Shown: piece by piece, positions 43,421 through 52,114 of the stretch
Position numbering within the stretch: position 1 is the first letter of the stretch
Layout: the number at the start of each line of letters is the position of its first letter
Source: Psychroflexus aurantiacus
Lineage (GTDB): Bacteria > Bacteroidota > Bacteroidia > Flavobacteriales > Flavobacteriaceae
NCBI RefSeq assembly: GCF_010820555.1
Contig: NZ_JAAIKD010000003.1
Location: 410,014-474,013, forward strand
Reading direction: 5' to 3'
DNA: 64,000 nt
Program-made: the position numbers and the translations under genes
The notes under the pieces: generated by a model
Database searches by the model: none
Told to the model about the DNA's origin: nothing
What the model saw: only the letters and a program-made list of their open reading frames with translations

Positions 43421-43981
43421 ATGAAAAGAAAAAAACAAGCCTCCATATTAAGAAGTGTCAGAAAAATTCATCGCTGGCTTGGCGCCAGTCTTTTCATTTT
43501 GTTTTTGGTGGTGTCGCTGTCAGGTCTGCTTCTGGGCTGGAAAAAGAACAGCGGTGGTTATATTTTACCCAAAACACATCGTGGAACCTCAACCGAACTT
43601 GCCCGGTGGCTGCCTATAGATTCCCTGCAGACTATTGCGCATAAGACCCTGCTCGACTCGGTTAATCCCGGTTTATCTACAAAAATGAATAGAATAGATG
43701 CCCGTCCGGATAAGGGAATGCTCAAATTTGTGTTTGAAGATCACGACTGGAGCATACAGCTTGATGGCGCTACGGGAAGTGTTTTAAATATCGGCCGGCG
43801 ACGATCGGACTGGATTGAAAATATACATGACGGCTCCATCATAGATGATGTGTTGGGGACAAGCAGCGGGGTGTTTAAACTGATCTATAGTTCGGTGACG
43901 GGACTCTCGCTTTTAGGCTTCACCGTCACCGGTTTCTGGCTATGGTACGGACCAAAACAAATGAGAAACCGAAAGAAATAA
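43421..43981 (+). CDS. Small PepSY-associated membrane protein
   Basis: A 186-residue protein with an N-terminal basic segment, one helix (about 19-40, LFILFLVVSLSGLLLGW), a periplasmic region and a C-terminal helix (LLGFTVTGFWLWYG). It resembles the PepSY-associated TM helices of siderophore-reductase-like proteins and is a smaller relative of the protein at 38994-39704. It is monocistronic with its own promoter. The start is placed at the ATG just downstream of the -7 box. Confidence 0.78.
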   Translation: MKRKKQASILRSVRKIHRWLGASLFILFLVVSLSGLLLGWKKNSGGYILPKTHRGTSTELARWLPIDSLQTIAHKTLLDSVNPGLSTKMNRIDARPDKGMLKFVFEDHDWSIQLDGATGSVLNIGRRRSDWIENIHDGSIIDDVLGTSSGVFKLIYSSVTGLSLLGFTVTGFWLWYGPKQMRNRKK

Positions 43982-44179
43982 AGATTCTGAGGCTAAAACA
44001 AATCCCGAAAACCAATTCAAAACTTGAATTTAAAATTCAGTGAAGCCTCAGATTCATCTTCGGGCAATTCAGCTGGTTTATCTCATGAAAAATTTTAATG
44101 TAAACAGGTTAGGGTAGAATACAAGTCAGTTGTTTTTTTGCTATAGAAGTACAATCAACATTTAAAAACCAATACCCTA

Positions 44180-44896
44180 ATGAAACATTTATTTTCAAAA
44201 TTACTGGCACTCACCCTCCTAATAAGCGTGTTTGCATGCACTGATGATGATTCAGGCGAAGCTCCAACCTTATCTGTCAATTTCAATACAGTTACAGGTC
44301 CTTTTGATGCCGTAGCCGAAGCAGGAACTATGACTTCGATGTCGTCGACTGCGGCGCCAGGCAGTTTTTTCTTCAGTGACGGTTATATCACCTTAATCGC
44401 ACTGGAATATGAAGCGGAGACCGAAAATGATTCCACCTCGGTAGAATTCGAACTGGAAGGTACTGTGAAGATTGATTTCGCCACAGGTATCCCTTCTCCA
44501 GATATAAGATCCATAACCATTCCTACAGGAACTTATGAATCTGTAGAAGTGGAAGTTGAACTTTATGATGAGACGGATGATCCCTCGGTTGTTATCAACG
44601 GAACTTACACCGCTCCGGATGGTGAAGTGCATCCAGTTCAATTTGCATTCAATTCAGGAGAAACCTTTGAGGTAGAACGGGAAGGAACTATTGTGATTGC
44701 TGAAGGACAATCTGCCCTTGCAGAAATCACCTTTGATCCCTCCGTTTGGTTTGCCGGTGTCACCGATGAAATGATGGCAGGCGCCAGCAAAAACGCTAAA
44801 GGCATCATCGTCATTAGTGAAACGCAGAATTCTACTATATTTAATAGTGTTGCCGACGGTTTGGATTTGGCAACCGATTTCGAATTTAGCAATTAA
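44180..44896 (+). CDS. Lipoprotein of unknown function
   Basis: A 238-residue lipoprotein: signal peptide with lipobox FACTDDDSG (cysteine at about 20). The mature part consists of beta-strand-rich sequence with many Glu/Thr/Val, resembling DUF4382-like or immunoglobulin-like surface domains (YITLIALEYEAETENDSTSVEFELEG, VEVELYDETDDPSVVINGTY). No family was recognised with certainty. It is monocistronic and ends with a good terminator. Confidence 0.6.
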   Translation: MKHLFSKLLALTLLISVFACTDDDSGEAPTLSVNFNTVTGPFDAVAEAGTMTSMSSTAAPGSFFFSDGYITLIALEYEAETENDSTSVEFELEGTVKIDFATGIPSPDIRSITIPTGTYESVEVEVELYDETDDPSVVINGTYTAPDGEVHPVQFAFNSGETFEVEREGTIVIAEGQSALAEITFDPSVWFAGVTDEMMAGASKNAKGIIVISETQNSTIFNSVADGLDLATDFEFSN

Positions 44897-44966
44897 CAAA
44901 CCTGTGTTTTAAAGTGAATACCTGGCTTTAAATACGGAATATCACTAAAAACAGAACATCACAATT

Positions 44967-45000
44967 AAAAGCTGTCCCATGATCCGGGGCAGCTTTTTTT
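44967..45000 (+). terminator. Rho-independent terminator
   Basis: AAAAGCTGTCCC pairs with GGGGCAGCTTTT around a short loop (one mismatch), followed by a run of seven Ts. It terminates the lipoprotein gene at 44180-44896. Confidence 0.85.
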
Positions 45001-45586
45001 GCTTTGTAGTACGCCTTAGACGTTCAGCATACCCATAGCATTCTACATTTGCTTTTAAAACTTTCAAAACTAAGGACATCAATAGGCCTTATCAGTCTGT
45101 TTTGTTGAGGTAACCGGGGATCGCTGTGTCCTCAGCAAAACACAGAATTTCAATTATGAAACCAACCTGGATTCTAAAATCTGCCAGGACCTGGCGTTTA
45201 CCGTAAGAATTTCACTACTTCATTTTAAAATATCATGAAACTAAAACCTATTTTAAGCATGGCTCTGGGCGCTGTATTTTTAAGCAGTTGTGCGGTCATA
45301 AGACCAGGCGAAATTGGTGTAAAACAACACCTTGGTAAACTGAGTGAAAAGCCTGTTCAGCGGTAGTTTACAGGGATGTAAAAGAAGAAAGAATTAAAAT
45401 GTAAACGCACAGAAATAAAGCTTGATCCCAAACTTAAACCCGTTGGGATTGATAATAACAAATCCGTTTTAAGGATTGCCTTTTAGCTTGGTAAGATTCA
45501 AATCCACATTGAAGATAAGAGAAATCCGTTTTCAACGGGTATTGTTTTGTGTAAAGGCTTAACGCCTCCCTTACCCTGAACTAAAA
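45001..45586. other. Intergenic region holding the SPFH remnant
   Basis: 586 bases between the lipoprotein terminator and the end of the SDR gene. Apart from the SPFH remnant, the flanks have no supported gene. The segment after the stop (45367-45586) has no recognisable coding remnant of the rest of the family domain. Confidence 0.55.
45235..45366 (+). pseudogene. N-terminal remnant of SPFH/prohibitin-family lipoprotein
   Basis: A 43-codon open frame encoding MKLKPILSMALGAVFLSSC, then AVIRPGEIGVKQHLGKLS and EKPVQR and a stop. This matches the N-terminus of the SPFH (prohibitin-like) lipoproteins of Bacteroidota: lipobox SSC, RPGEIGVKQ..LGKL. Intact homologues continue for about 250 residues with the SPFH and coiled-coil parts, which are absent; the sequence after the stop is short, non-coding and ends at the SDR gene. 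It was therefore truncated by a deletion. Confidence 0.75.
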
Positions 45587-46702
45587 CTAATAGCTTTTCC
45601 TGAAGTTCTTTTCAACTGAAAAATTTATCAGATTGATGAAGTTTTCATGGACTCCCAACGTGGAATCCAGTTGAAGCTGATGAATTAATTTAAGAATAGC
45701 ATCCGAATGGAATTTTAAATCCGGAATCGAAATGTACTTTTCAAATACGGCACCAATGCTTTTGTAATAAAGCGATTCTAACTGATTGAGATGGATTGGC
45801 ATCTGGGTTAATAATTCAAACGAAGGGATGTTAAAATAATGCAGGACGTGACCGATATAATTTTTATGCAAAATAGGTTCAGGATTCACAATATTGAGTT
45901 CTTTAATGGAAGGCTTAAGGTAGGCATAAAGAACTGCTTTAGACACGAAATCCACAGGGACGATATTAAGGCCACTGTCTTTGTTTATCCAAATTCTAAA
46001 ATTATCTTTAGAACCTCTAGCATATTTATTTAGAAATATGGCCCAGGAATAAAAAACGTCAAACTTAGGGGTTTCATAATAGGGTTTATCGATTAGTCGA
46101 CCGCATATGATGCTTGGTCTAAGGATTTGAACCTTAAGCTTATGTTTTAAGCAGAACTGCTTGACATAGGTCTCACTTTCAAATTTGGATTTTTCATAGG
46201 CGTTTCTGAAATTGGTCACGGAATAGTCTTCGATTTTTTCATGCACCTTTTTCTCCTGAATGCCATACGAATAAGCCGTCCCTATGTAAATAAAGCGCTT
46301 GACACATCCGGGCAAGTGCTTCAATAAGTGTTTTGTAACTAAAAGATTCTGTTTATGCACCTTGTCTCTTGAGGTGGTGGTTTGCGATAAACTCGTAGAG
46401 GCTGCAGCGTGTATAACCGTATCGAACTCATAGTTACGCAAATTACTGGCCTGTAGTGATACTAGATCTGAATCGAGTACTGTAATTTTTTGAAGACACT
46501 CGTCTAAGCTATAGTTATCCAGAAACTCCGGCCTGGACTCATCCTGCAAAACAGCCAGCAGGCGCTGGTAAGCGCTTCTGTGATTGCTTCTGATAACAAC
46601 AAACAAGTGGTTTACAGAGTTTTCTTCCAGAGCTTTTCTTATCCACTCAAAAAGAATATGACTTCCTAATATACCTGTACTCCCCGTCAGCAAGCAATTC
46701 AT
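45587..46702 (-). CDS. NAD(P)-dependent thioester/fatty-acyl reductase-like SDR
   Basis: A 371-residue extended SDR. It has the Rossmann motif LTGSTGILGSHI (about 4-15), TVIHAAASTS, and the catalytic YxxxK in NAYEKSKFESETY (about Y169/K173). The C-terminal substrate region of about 100 residues matches the male-sterility/fatty-acyl-CoA reductase and thioester reductase family. These proteins reduce acyl thioesters or act as epimerases on lipid intermediates. It is transcribed alone, reading toward the SPFH remnant, 203 bases downstream of the PycTM-like gene. Confidence 0.78.
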   Translation of the reverse strand: MNCLLTGSTGILGSHILFEWIRKALEENSVNHLFVVIRSNHRSAYQRLLAVLQDESRPEFLDNYSLDECLQKITVLDSDLVSLQASNLRNYEFDTVIHAAASTSLSQTTTSRDKVHKQNLLVTKHLLKHLPGCVKRFIYIGTAYSYGIQEKKVHEKIEDYSVTNFRNAYEKSKFESETYVKQFCLKHKLKVQILRPSIICGRLIDKPYYETPKFDVFYSWAIFLNKYARGSKDNFRIWINKDSGLNIVPVDFVSKAVLYAYLKPSIKELNIVNPEPILHKNYIGHVLHYFNIPSFELLTQMPIHLNQLESLYYKSIGAVFEKYISIPDLKFHSDAILKLIHQLQLDSTLGVHENFINLINFSVEKNFRKSY

Positions 46703-46905
46703 TGAATTTAGTTTAGTGATTCAAATGTAGTTAAGTTCACAGTGTTTCTTTCCTGATAAAGAAGACATTATCAGATTTTTATAAGAATTTGATGAATAGA
46801 CAGACAGGGGACTTAAAGGCATCCGGAAATTGAAGGAACATGAACATCCGGCAGCAGCCATCGGAATCAGATTGCTAAGTCTGGCCAGAATTGGACGGCA
46901 CAGGT

Positions 46906-47427
46906 CTAAAATACTCCTATAACCTCCACCATTACCCAGAGAAACATCATCAAGATCACAAAAATAAAACTCAAAACAAAGAACCTGATGGCTTTTTTGA
47001 TATTATAGAATTTCTTGTCAATGATAACACTTTCCGCATGGATCTGATGGCTTAACTGCTTAACAATCTCTTCGTTGGTTTCACATATTGCAGTGATTTC
47101 TTCCACGAATTCTTCAGGATCTTTGAAGGCATGGGCGGCATCTTTGAAAAAGAAAACATTGGTATCGTACTTCAGCTGCATATTAGGCTGAAAGCATTTG
47201 AAACAGTAGTAAACCGACAGGATAACAGAGGCAAGCCATAACAAGGCAAAGACCATAAATACAGAATTCTCTGTCAGTATGCGTTCAAAATTGGATATGC
47301 GGTCTACAAACAGACCAAGAATCAAACTGTGAAAAGAAAAAAGGATACCTGCTTTGAGTTCAGAAGCTTTGATGAGTTTTTCCAAACGTTCTAATTGCTC
47401 CCAGTAATTATTAGTATCCTGTGCCAT
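46906..47427 (-). CDS. pycTM: PycTM-like (DUF5706) membrane effector
   Basis: A 173-residue inner-membrane protein. It has a first hydrophobic segment at about 25-42 (ELKAGILFSFHSLILG), a second at 54-77 (VFMVFALLWLASVILSVYYC), a soluble charged middle region (80-145) and a C-terminal helix at about 146-173 (AIRFFVLSFIFVILMMFLWVM). This is the arrangement of DUF5706 proteins, which include the Pycsar effector PycTM that damages the membrane when it senses a cyclic nucleotide. The gene follows the cyclase gene by 17 bases on the same strand, so the two are co-transcribed. Pairing with a cyclase is the main evidence for the assignment. Confidence 0.75.
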   Translation of the reverse strand: MAQDTNNYWEQLERLEKLIKASELKAGILFSFHSLILGLFVDRISNFERILTENSVFMVFALLWLASVILSVYYCFKCFQPNMQLKYDTNVFFFKDAAHAFKDPEEFVEEITAICETNEEIVKQLSHQIHAESVIIDKKFYNIKKAIRFFVLSFIFVILMMFLWVMVEVIGVF

Positions 47428-47444
47428 AATCGTAATATTTGATA

Positions 47445-49313
47445 TTATTTTTTATACAGATAATACAGGTTCAACGGACTTCTGTTTTTTATAGAAATCT
47501 CACCCCTGTCTTCAAATCTGTATTTATCTTTGATAAGCCTGTAGGTATCTTCAGAAACACTTATTTTTCCGGGCTCGCAGCTACTCTCGATTCTAGAGGC
47601 TACATTGACCGTATCTCCCCAGATATCGTAAGAAAATTTATTTTTCCCTACCACGCCGGCAACCACAGGCCCGGTATGCATCCCAACCCTCACCTTAAAT
47701 CTCAGGTCACTTACCGCATGTACCTGCCTGGATTTATTTACAAAGTCTATAATCTCCAGGGCAGCCTTGGCCATGAGTTCTGCATGATTTTCTATGCGTT
47801 CCGGTAGTCCTGCCGCACACATATAGGAATCGCCGATGGTTTTGATTTTCTCCAGGTTGTATTTTTCCATGATTTTATCAAACTCGGAAAAATACATATC
47901 TACACTTTCAACCAGTTTTTCGGGCGGGGAATTTTCTGCATAGGCTGTAAATCCTTCAAAATCCGTAAACAAGACCGTAACCGATTCATATTTTTTGGCT
48001 TCAACTTTACCCGACGTTTTCAACTCTTCCGCAGCGTCCCTGGGTAAGATATTTAAAAGCAGGTTTTCAGATCGCTTCTTTTCTTCATCGATGAGCTTAT
48101 TGGTTTTGCTGATGAACTTGGTTCTTCGGTACAATCCGAAGGCCAGGCCTGAAACTAAAATCATACCCCCCAGAAAGCCGAAGGTCAGTATTTTATCATT
48201 TTTACGCTTTTGAATTTCCAGATCAAGTTCAGATTGTTTTTGGGAGACTTCAAATTCAGTTCGTTGATTGGCCAGTTTTTGAACTGTTTCCAGATTATTG
48301 ATGCTATCTTTAGTGGATATGTAATTTTTGAGATGGAATAAGGATTTAGAAAGCTCATCCTTTTGCTCATAAAGTTTAGCCAGCTGAAGATTGGCATCAC
48401 TCATTTGAGTTTTAAGTTCATAGGTTGTGGCGATATCTAAACTGCGTTTTGCATAAGCTTTGGCCAGATCAAGCTGACCTAAGTCCATGTAAATTCCCGA
48501 AATGTAATTCAGATAGACAGAAACCGGATAATAATCTTCCTCCGCTTCCAGAATTTTAATGGCTTCCTGAAGGTTTGCTTCCGCCATTTTAGGTTTGTTT
48601 TGCTTGGCGTAAACCATGCCAATATTGCCAAGATTATAGGCCGAACCCAGCCTGTAATTGGTTTTCTTACATAAACCACTGGATTCGTAAAAATAGCCCA
48701 GCGCTTTTTCAAAATCCCCTGATTTTAAATACACGTCTCCGGCGTTCAACAAAGCGCCGGCCAGGTATTTTTCGAATCTTACCAAATCCGTTGTATCACT
48801 GGTCATTTTAATGAGGGCTCTCAGCTGGCTTAAGCCCTCTTCATAGTAATCGATAGAAACCGTATAGTTTCCTATATCAGAATACACACCCCCAATGGTG
48901 ATGTTGGTCAGGGCATGCCGGTCATGTTCTTCAGCTTCATAAGCCAGTTTAGCAGCAATCTGATAAGATTCTAAAGCTTTGGAAAGTTCACTTTCAAGCA
49001 AATACACATTCCCCTTCTGTAAATTTGCAGTGAATAAATACTGGGTGGAATCCGCTTTTGTCGCTTTTTCAATCAGCAGGTCACCGTACCTTATAATTTT
49101 TGAACGGTCCTCTAGCTCTTTAACAAGTTTGCTGAGCAGGCGTAATTCATCGTTTTGGTCGAAAGCACCGCTGCTGTAAAGCTGTTCTAAACTATCAAGA
49201 GCTGACGGGTGGTTTTGAGAATAACTAGTTCCAATAAAAAAAAAGCCCAGTATGAAGGCTTTTTTAACAAATAAGGTTATTAATCTAACTTGTATTTTTG
49301 ATTTTATATTCAA
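47445..49313 (-). CDS. TPR-TM-class III nucleotide cyclase
   Basis: A 622-residue transmembrane signalling enzyme: signal-like N-terminal segment (about 19-32, then SYSQ), seven or more periplasmic TPR-like helical repeats (about 50-360), one membrane helix (about 372-392, ILTFGFLGGMILVSGLAFGLY), a short coiled linker and a cytoplasmic class III cyclase domain (about 440-620). The cyclase has both metal aspartates D451 (FTDFEGFT) and D495 (KTIGDSY), N570/R574 (NVASR) for catalysis, and the substrate-selecting pair K491/D563. That Lys/Asp pair is the one used by adenylyl cyclases. The TPR domain probably senses an extracellular ligand or protein. It precedes the PycTM-like gene by 17 bases. 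Confidence 0.9.
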   Translation of the reverse strand: MNIKSKIQVRLITLFVKKAFILGFFFIGTSYSQNHPSALDSLEQLYSSGAFDQNDELRLLSKLVKELEDRSKIIRYGDLLIEKATKADSTQYLFTANLQKGNVYLLESELSKALESYQIAAKLAYEAEEHDRHALTNITIGGVYSDIGNYTVSIDYYEEGLSQLRALIKMTSDTTDLVRFEKYLAGALLNAGDVYLKSGDFEKALGYFYESSGLCKKTNYRLGSAYNLGNIGMVYAKQNKPKMAEANLQEAIKILEAEEDYYPVSVYLNYISGIYMDLGQLDLAKAYAKRSLDIATTYELKTQMSDANLQLAKLYEQKDELSKSLFHLKNYISTKDSINNLETVQKLANQRTEFEVSQKQSELDLEIQKRKNDKILTFGFLGGMILVSGLAFGLYRRTKFISKTNKLIDEEKKRSENLLLNILPRDAAEELKTSGKVEAKKYESVTVLFTDFEGFTAYAENSPPEKLVESVDMYFSEFDKIMEKYNLEKIKTIGDSYMCAAGLPERIENHAELMAKAALEIIDFVNKSRQVHAVSDLRFKVRVGMHTGPVVAGVVGKNKFSYDIWGDTVNVASRIESSCEPGKISVSEDTYRLIKDKYRFEDRGEISIKNRSPLNLYYLYKK

Positions 49314-49338
49314 AACCTGTGTTTTATACGTTTTGAGA

Positions 49339-49800
49339 TCAAAATTCCTGAATTTTTATTCGGGGATCAATTTCGAATATACCAGGAAGCTGACTCCCGT
49401 TTCTGTAAACTCTGAATTTTAAACTGTATTTTTCGACATCCCCAGGCTGTCCCTGCGCGACTGTCCCGGTAACAATCCCATCGACATCGTTGATGACATT
49501 TTGACCAAAAACATTTTGCCCGCCCTGATAGTTAATTGAGTGTAATTCAACGCTACTGTCCGGGTTGCTGGCCATACCTTCCCAGACAACGACATCTCCT
49601 ACATTTACATAGGTTGTGAAGTCAACATTAGAGACATTGACTTGTTGTCCGAAACTGCACACCTGATTTACATTTTCTCTAGTAATATTAGTCGTATCAC
49701 AGGTCAGTGTGATGCTATGGGTGGTTTGCGCGGAAACCAGGGTCGTTAATAAAATCGCTAATACCCCGATCATAGATTTTAAGGTGTGTTCTTTTTTCAT
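49339..49800 (-). CDS. Small secreted beta-sandwich protein upstream of the cyclase
   Basis: A 153-residue protein from the ATG at 49800, with a signal peptide (about 1-25, ending TLVSAQ). The mature part has cysteines in TLTCDTTN and NQVCSFGQQ, and strands such as TYVNVGDVVVWEGMASN and KYSLKFRVYRNGSQ that fit a small beta-sandwich or cupredoxin-like fold. A longer frame up to 49896 is unlikely because it would include the promoter box. It precedes the cyclase gene by 25 bases on the same strand with its own exact -7 box, so it may be the first gene of the operon and could be the periplasmic partner of the TPR sensor. This is inferred. Confidence 0.6.
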   Translation of the reverse strand: MKKEHTLKSMIGVLAILLTTLVSAQTTHSITLTCDTTNITRENVNQVCSFGQQVNVSNVDFTTYVNVGDVVVWEGMASNPDSSVELHSINYQGGQNVFGQNVINDVDGIVTGTVAQGQPGDVEKYSLKFRVYRNGSQLPGIFEIDPRIKIQEF

Positions 49801-49823
49801 TCCAGATTGTGTTAATGTTTTAA

Positions 49824-49831
49824 CAAACATA
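49824..49831 (-). promoter_or_regulatory. -7 box upstream of the secreted protein/cyclase/effector operon
   Basis: On the minus strand TATGTTTG, an exact TAnnTTTG match, 23 bases upstream of the ATG at 49800. No other promoter box is visible between the three genes (gaps of 25 and 17 bases). Confidence 0.55.
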
Positions 49832-50012
49832 AATAAATATCTGTCACATCCTGAGCACACTAGGGCACAAAATGTCATAAACGAGGCAAAAACCACATCT
49901 TCATGTGATGCAAATGACTACGGCATGGAGAAATTTAAGAATCCATACCTCCTTTACACCTCAACACTTCACAAAGCCGATGGTTTAGATTCAGGTATGC
50001 GGGACAAAGACT

Positions 50013-50576
50013 TTAGTAATACAGTCTAAAGTCCAGCAACTTACAAAGCTTATACTGCTTTTGAAACATCTGTTCAACCACTTCTCTGAGATCGTCATTC
50101 TCATAAAACAGGCTAAAAAACAAACGATCTAAGGTGTAAGCACTGGAGAGGCTTTCGGAGTGAAACCCGTATCCCGAGATGGCCCGGGCCCCGGTAACAT
50201 CCAGAAAATACTGGCATTCCTCATCGGTCAGGTCCAGGATTTTCCGGTTGGCAAAATGGATGACCTTGCCTTTCATTTGACCTTCGAAAAGCTCGGCGAT
50301 CTCTTCGATGCTGTAATAATATCCGTTGATTAAAATGCTATTCGCTTCCCCCGGCAGCACCAGGTAAATGATTTCGTAATCCTGAAAATGATGATCCTCA
50401 TACAGCAAAAAATTCAGACTCTCCTCCAGGCCTTCAATCGTATCGCAGGCCTTGTAAATACTCGAAATATCCTGAGTCAAAGCCATATGCTCCAGGATGC
50501 CGACCACGCCGGTGGTTTCCTCCTGCTCCGCATCGGGAACGGCTTCGAGACAGTAAATGAAGTTTTCAATATCCAT
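50013..50576 (-). CDS. DUF6642-like protein of unknown function
   Basis: A 187-residue cytosolic protein with no signal peptide or membrane segments. It opens MDIENFIYCLEAVPDAEQEETTGVV, contains YEIIYLVLPGEANSILINGYYYSIEEIAE and ends TLDRLFFSLFYENDDLREVV. It resembles the DUF6642 family, seen in Bacteroidota, but no function or catalytic residues can be named. It lies 44 bases downstream of the SRAP gene, in the same direction, so the two may be co-transcribed. Confidence 0.6.
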   Translation of the reverse strand: MDIENFIYCLEAVPDAEQEETTGVVGILEHMALTQDISSIYKACDTIEGLEESLNFLLYEDHHFQDYEIIYLVLPGEANSILINGYYYSIEEIAELFEGQMKGKVIHFANRKILDLTDEECQYFLDVTGARAISGYGFHSESLSSAYTLDRLFFSLFYENDDLREVVEQMFQKQYKLCKLLDFRLYY

Positions 50577-50620
50577 ACACGGGGTTTTCGGTATGAGGCT
50601 GAATCCGCACCAAATTTAAT

Positions 50621-51358
50621 TTAATAGTCCACTTCCAGGACCTCATACTCCACTTTTTTTAGGATGTCTTTGACATCGCTGCTGGTGTGGGGATGAAACA
50701 AATCCTGACTTACGGGATGATACTCCAGCTGAGATTCATCGTAGTCTGCTCTTATAATGCCTTCTATTTCCCTCTGATCCAGGTCGTCCTTCAGCCAGTC
50801 GTTTTCCTGATCTGAAGATAAGATCACAGGCTGTCGATTCTTTTTGTTGTGGATTTTAGCAAATAAAGGAGAAGCTTCTTTGGTGAGAATGGCAAAAGTG
50901 ACTTTGCGGTCTATGCGGGTGTAAATCCCCGCCAGGGACAAAAAGTCCTTATCTTTTGGTTTAAACACAAAGGGATACTTATCTCCTTTGTGATCATGAG
51001 GTTCAAAAAAAGCGGAAACCGGAATAATACAGCGTTTGGTATAAATAGACTCCCTGTACAGAAAATGATCAAAGGCTTTTTCGGATCGGGCATTGATGCC
51101 GCCTCCAAAGTTCCTGGCCGCTTTGTAATAAGTTTTCAGCTCCTCTACCAATTTGTCTTCCGGCGCTATGCCCCAGGTGGAGGCAGCCAGCACCCCGGGT
51201 TTTTCCTGAGGAATGATAAGCATCTGCGGGTGGGTAAAGCCGATGATATGGTAGTGAGGTTCATCAAAGAGGTCTCGCTTGCTTTCGTCACTGAGTTTGA
51301 CCTTGTACTCTGCTTCTATGTTTTTAACGTTCTGGATAACGGAGGTATGGGCACACAT
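50621..51358 (-). CDS. SOS response-associated peptidase (SRAP/YedK/HMCES)
   Basis: Shields abasic sites in single-stranded DNA by forming a covalent thiazolidine link through its N-terminal cysteine. The 245-residue protein begins MCAHTSV, so Met removal exposes Cys2, the catalytic nucleophile. Other family residues are NARSEKAFDHFL (about 95-106), the VSAFFEPHDHKG loop with the conserved glutamate (about 120-131), and HPVSQ near the C-terminus, supplying the histidine. It follows nothing else in an operon, but its gene lies 44 bases upstream of the DUF6642-like gene. Confidence 0.93.
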   Translation of the reverse strand: MCAHTSVIQNVKNIEAEYKVKLSDESKRDLFDEPHYHIIGFTHPQMLIIPQEKPGVLAASTWGIAPEDKLVEELKTYYKAARNFGGGINARSEKAFDHFLYRESIYTKRCIIPVSAFFEPHDHKGDKYPFVFKPKDKDFLSLAGIYTRIDRKVTFAILTKEASPLFAKIHNKKNRQPVILSSDQENDWLKDDLDQREIEGIIRADYDESQLEYHPVSQDLFHPHTSSDVKDILKKVEYEVLEVDY

Positions 51359-51421
51359 GGGGTAAAATTTCGATTGAAGTTATAAAAAATCCTACTTAAA
51401 ACCAATGCATCACATCGACTA

Positions 51422-52114
51422 TTAATTTGGCTTCCGCTGCTTCTTATCCCAGTAAATGTAATATACGAAACCAGCTAATACGATTAAAGATCCCCATTTC
51501 AGGAGGTCTAAATTCTTACCCAATACCGCTATAAAAACAATAAGCGGTAAAATTCCTATCAGAGTAGCCCCTATAAATCGCCAGTAGCCCATTCTTAGCA
51601 TACCCCCTACAAAACTAATGGCATCGTTGGAAAGGAAGGGGTTGAGCCGTGTGATGACGACGGCCCAGAAGCCGTAAGTATGTATGAATTCTTCGATCTT
51701 GTTTTCGGTCTTTGGTCCCAGAAGTTTCATGACGAGAGTCTGACTTAAATAGCGCCCGACAAGATAGCCCACCGAGGAGGCCATAAAAATAGCAGTCAGA
51801 CAGATAAGACCGCCCCAAAATCCACCATAGGCCAGTATGGAAACCAGCATCAGGACCGGACTTGGAATCACTATTAAAAACATCTGCGCCACCATGGCCA
51901 GAATCAGAACTAGAGGACCATACCAGCCAAAATCATCGACCCAGTTTTTGATCCGCTGCTCATCCTCACTGGTCATGACGAGCCAGGCTTCGTCCAGAAA
52001 TTGCTGCAGGCTTGGCACCAAAAAATAAGCGGTCACCAAACCGCCCAGGAGAATCAGTGAAAGCACAAGCGGCATAGGGCTTTTACTGGTACTGCTTTGA
52101 CTTGAGTTTTTCAT
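51422..52114 (-). CDS. TVP38/TMEM64 (SNARE-associated/DedA-like) membrane protein
   Basis: A 230-residue membrane protein with five to six hydrophobic segments, in the VTT/SNARE-associated family. The family motifs F/W-GxL-x10-GYLVGRY (SSVGYLVGRYLSQT, about 112-125) and R-hydrophobic-NPF (VITRLNPFLSNDAISFVGGMLRMG, about 152-175) are present. Members are linked to lipid scrambling or transport in bacteria and eukaryotes. It is transcribed alone between the SRAP gene and a 400-base non-coding gap. Confidence 0.87.
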   Translation of the reverse strand: MKNSSQSSTSKSPMPLVLSLILLGGLVTAYFLVPSLQQFLDEAWLVMTSEDEQRIKNWVDDFGWYGPLVLILAMVAQMFLIVIPSPVLMLVSILAYGGFWGGLICLTAIFMASSVGYLVGRYLSQTLVMKLLGPKTENKIEEFIHTYGFWAVVITRLNPFLSNDAISFVGGMLRMGYWRFIGATLIGILPLIVFIAVLGKNLDLLKWGSLIVLAGFVYYIYWDKKQRKPN

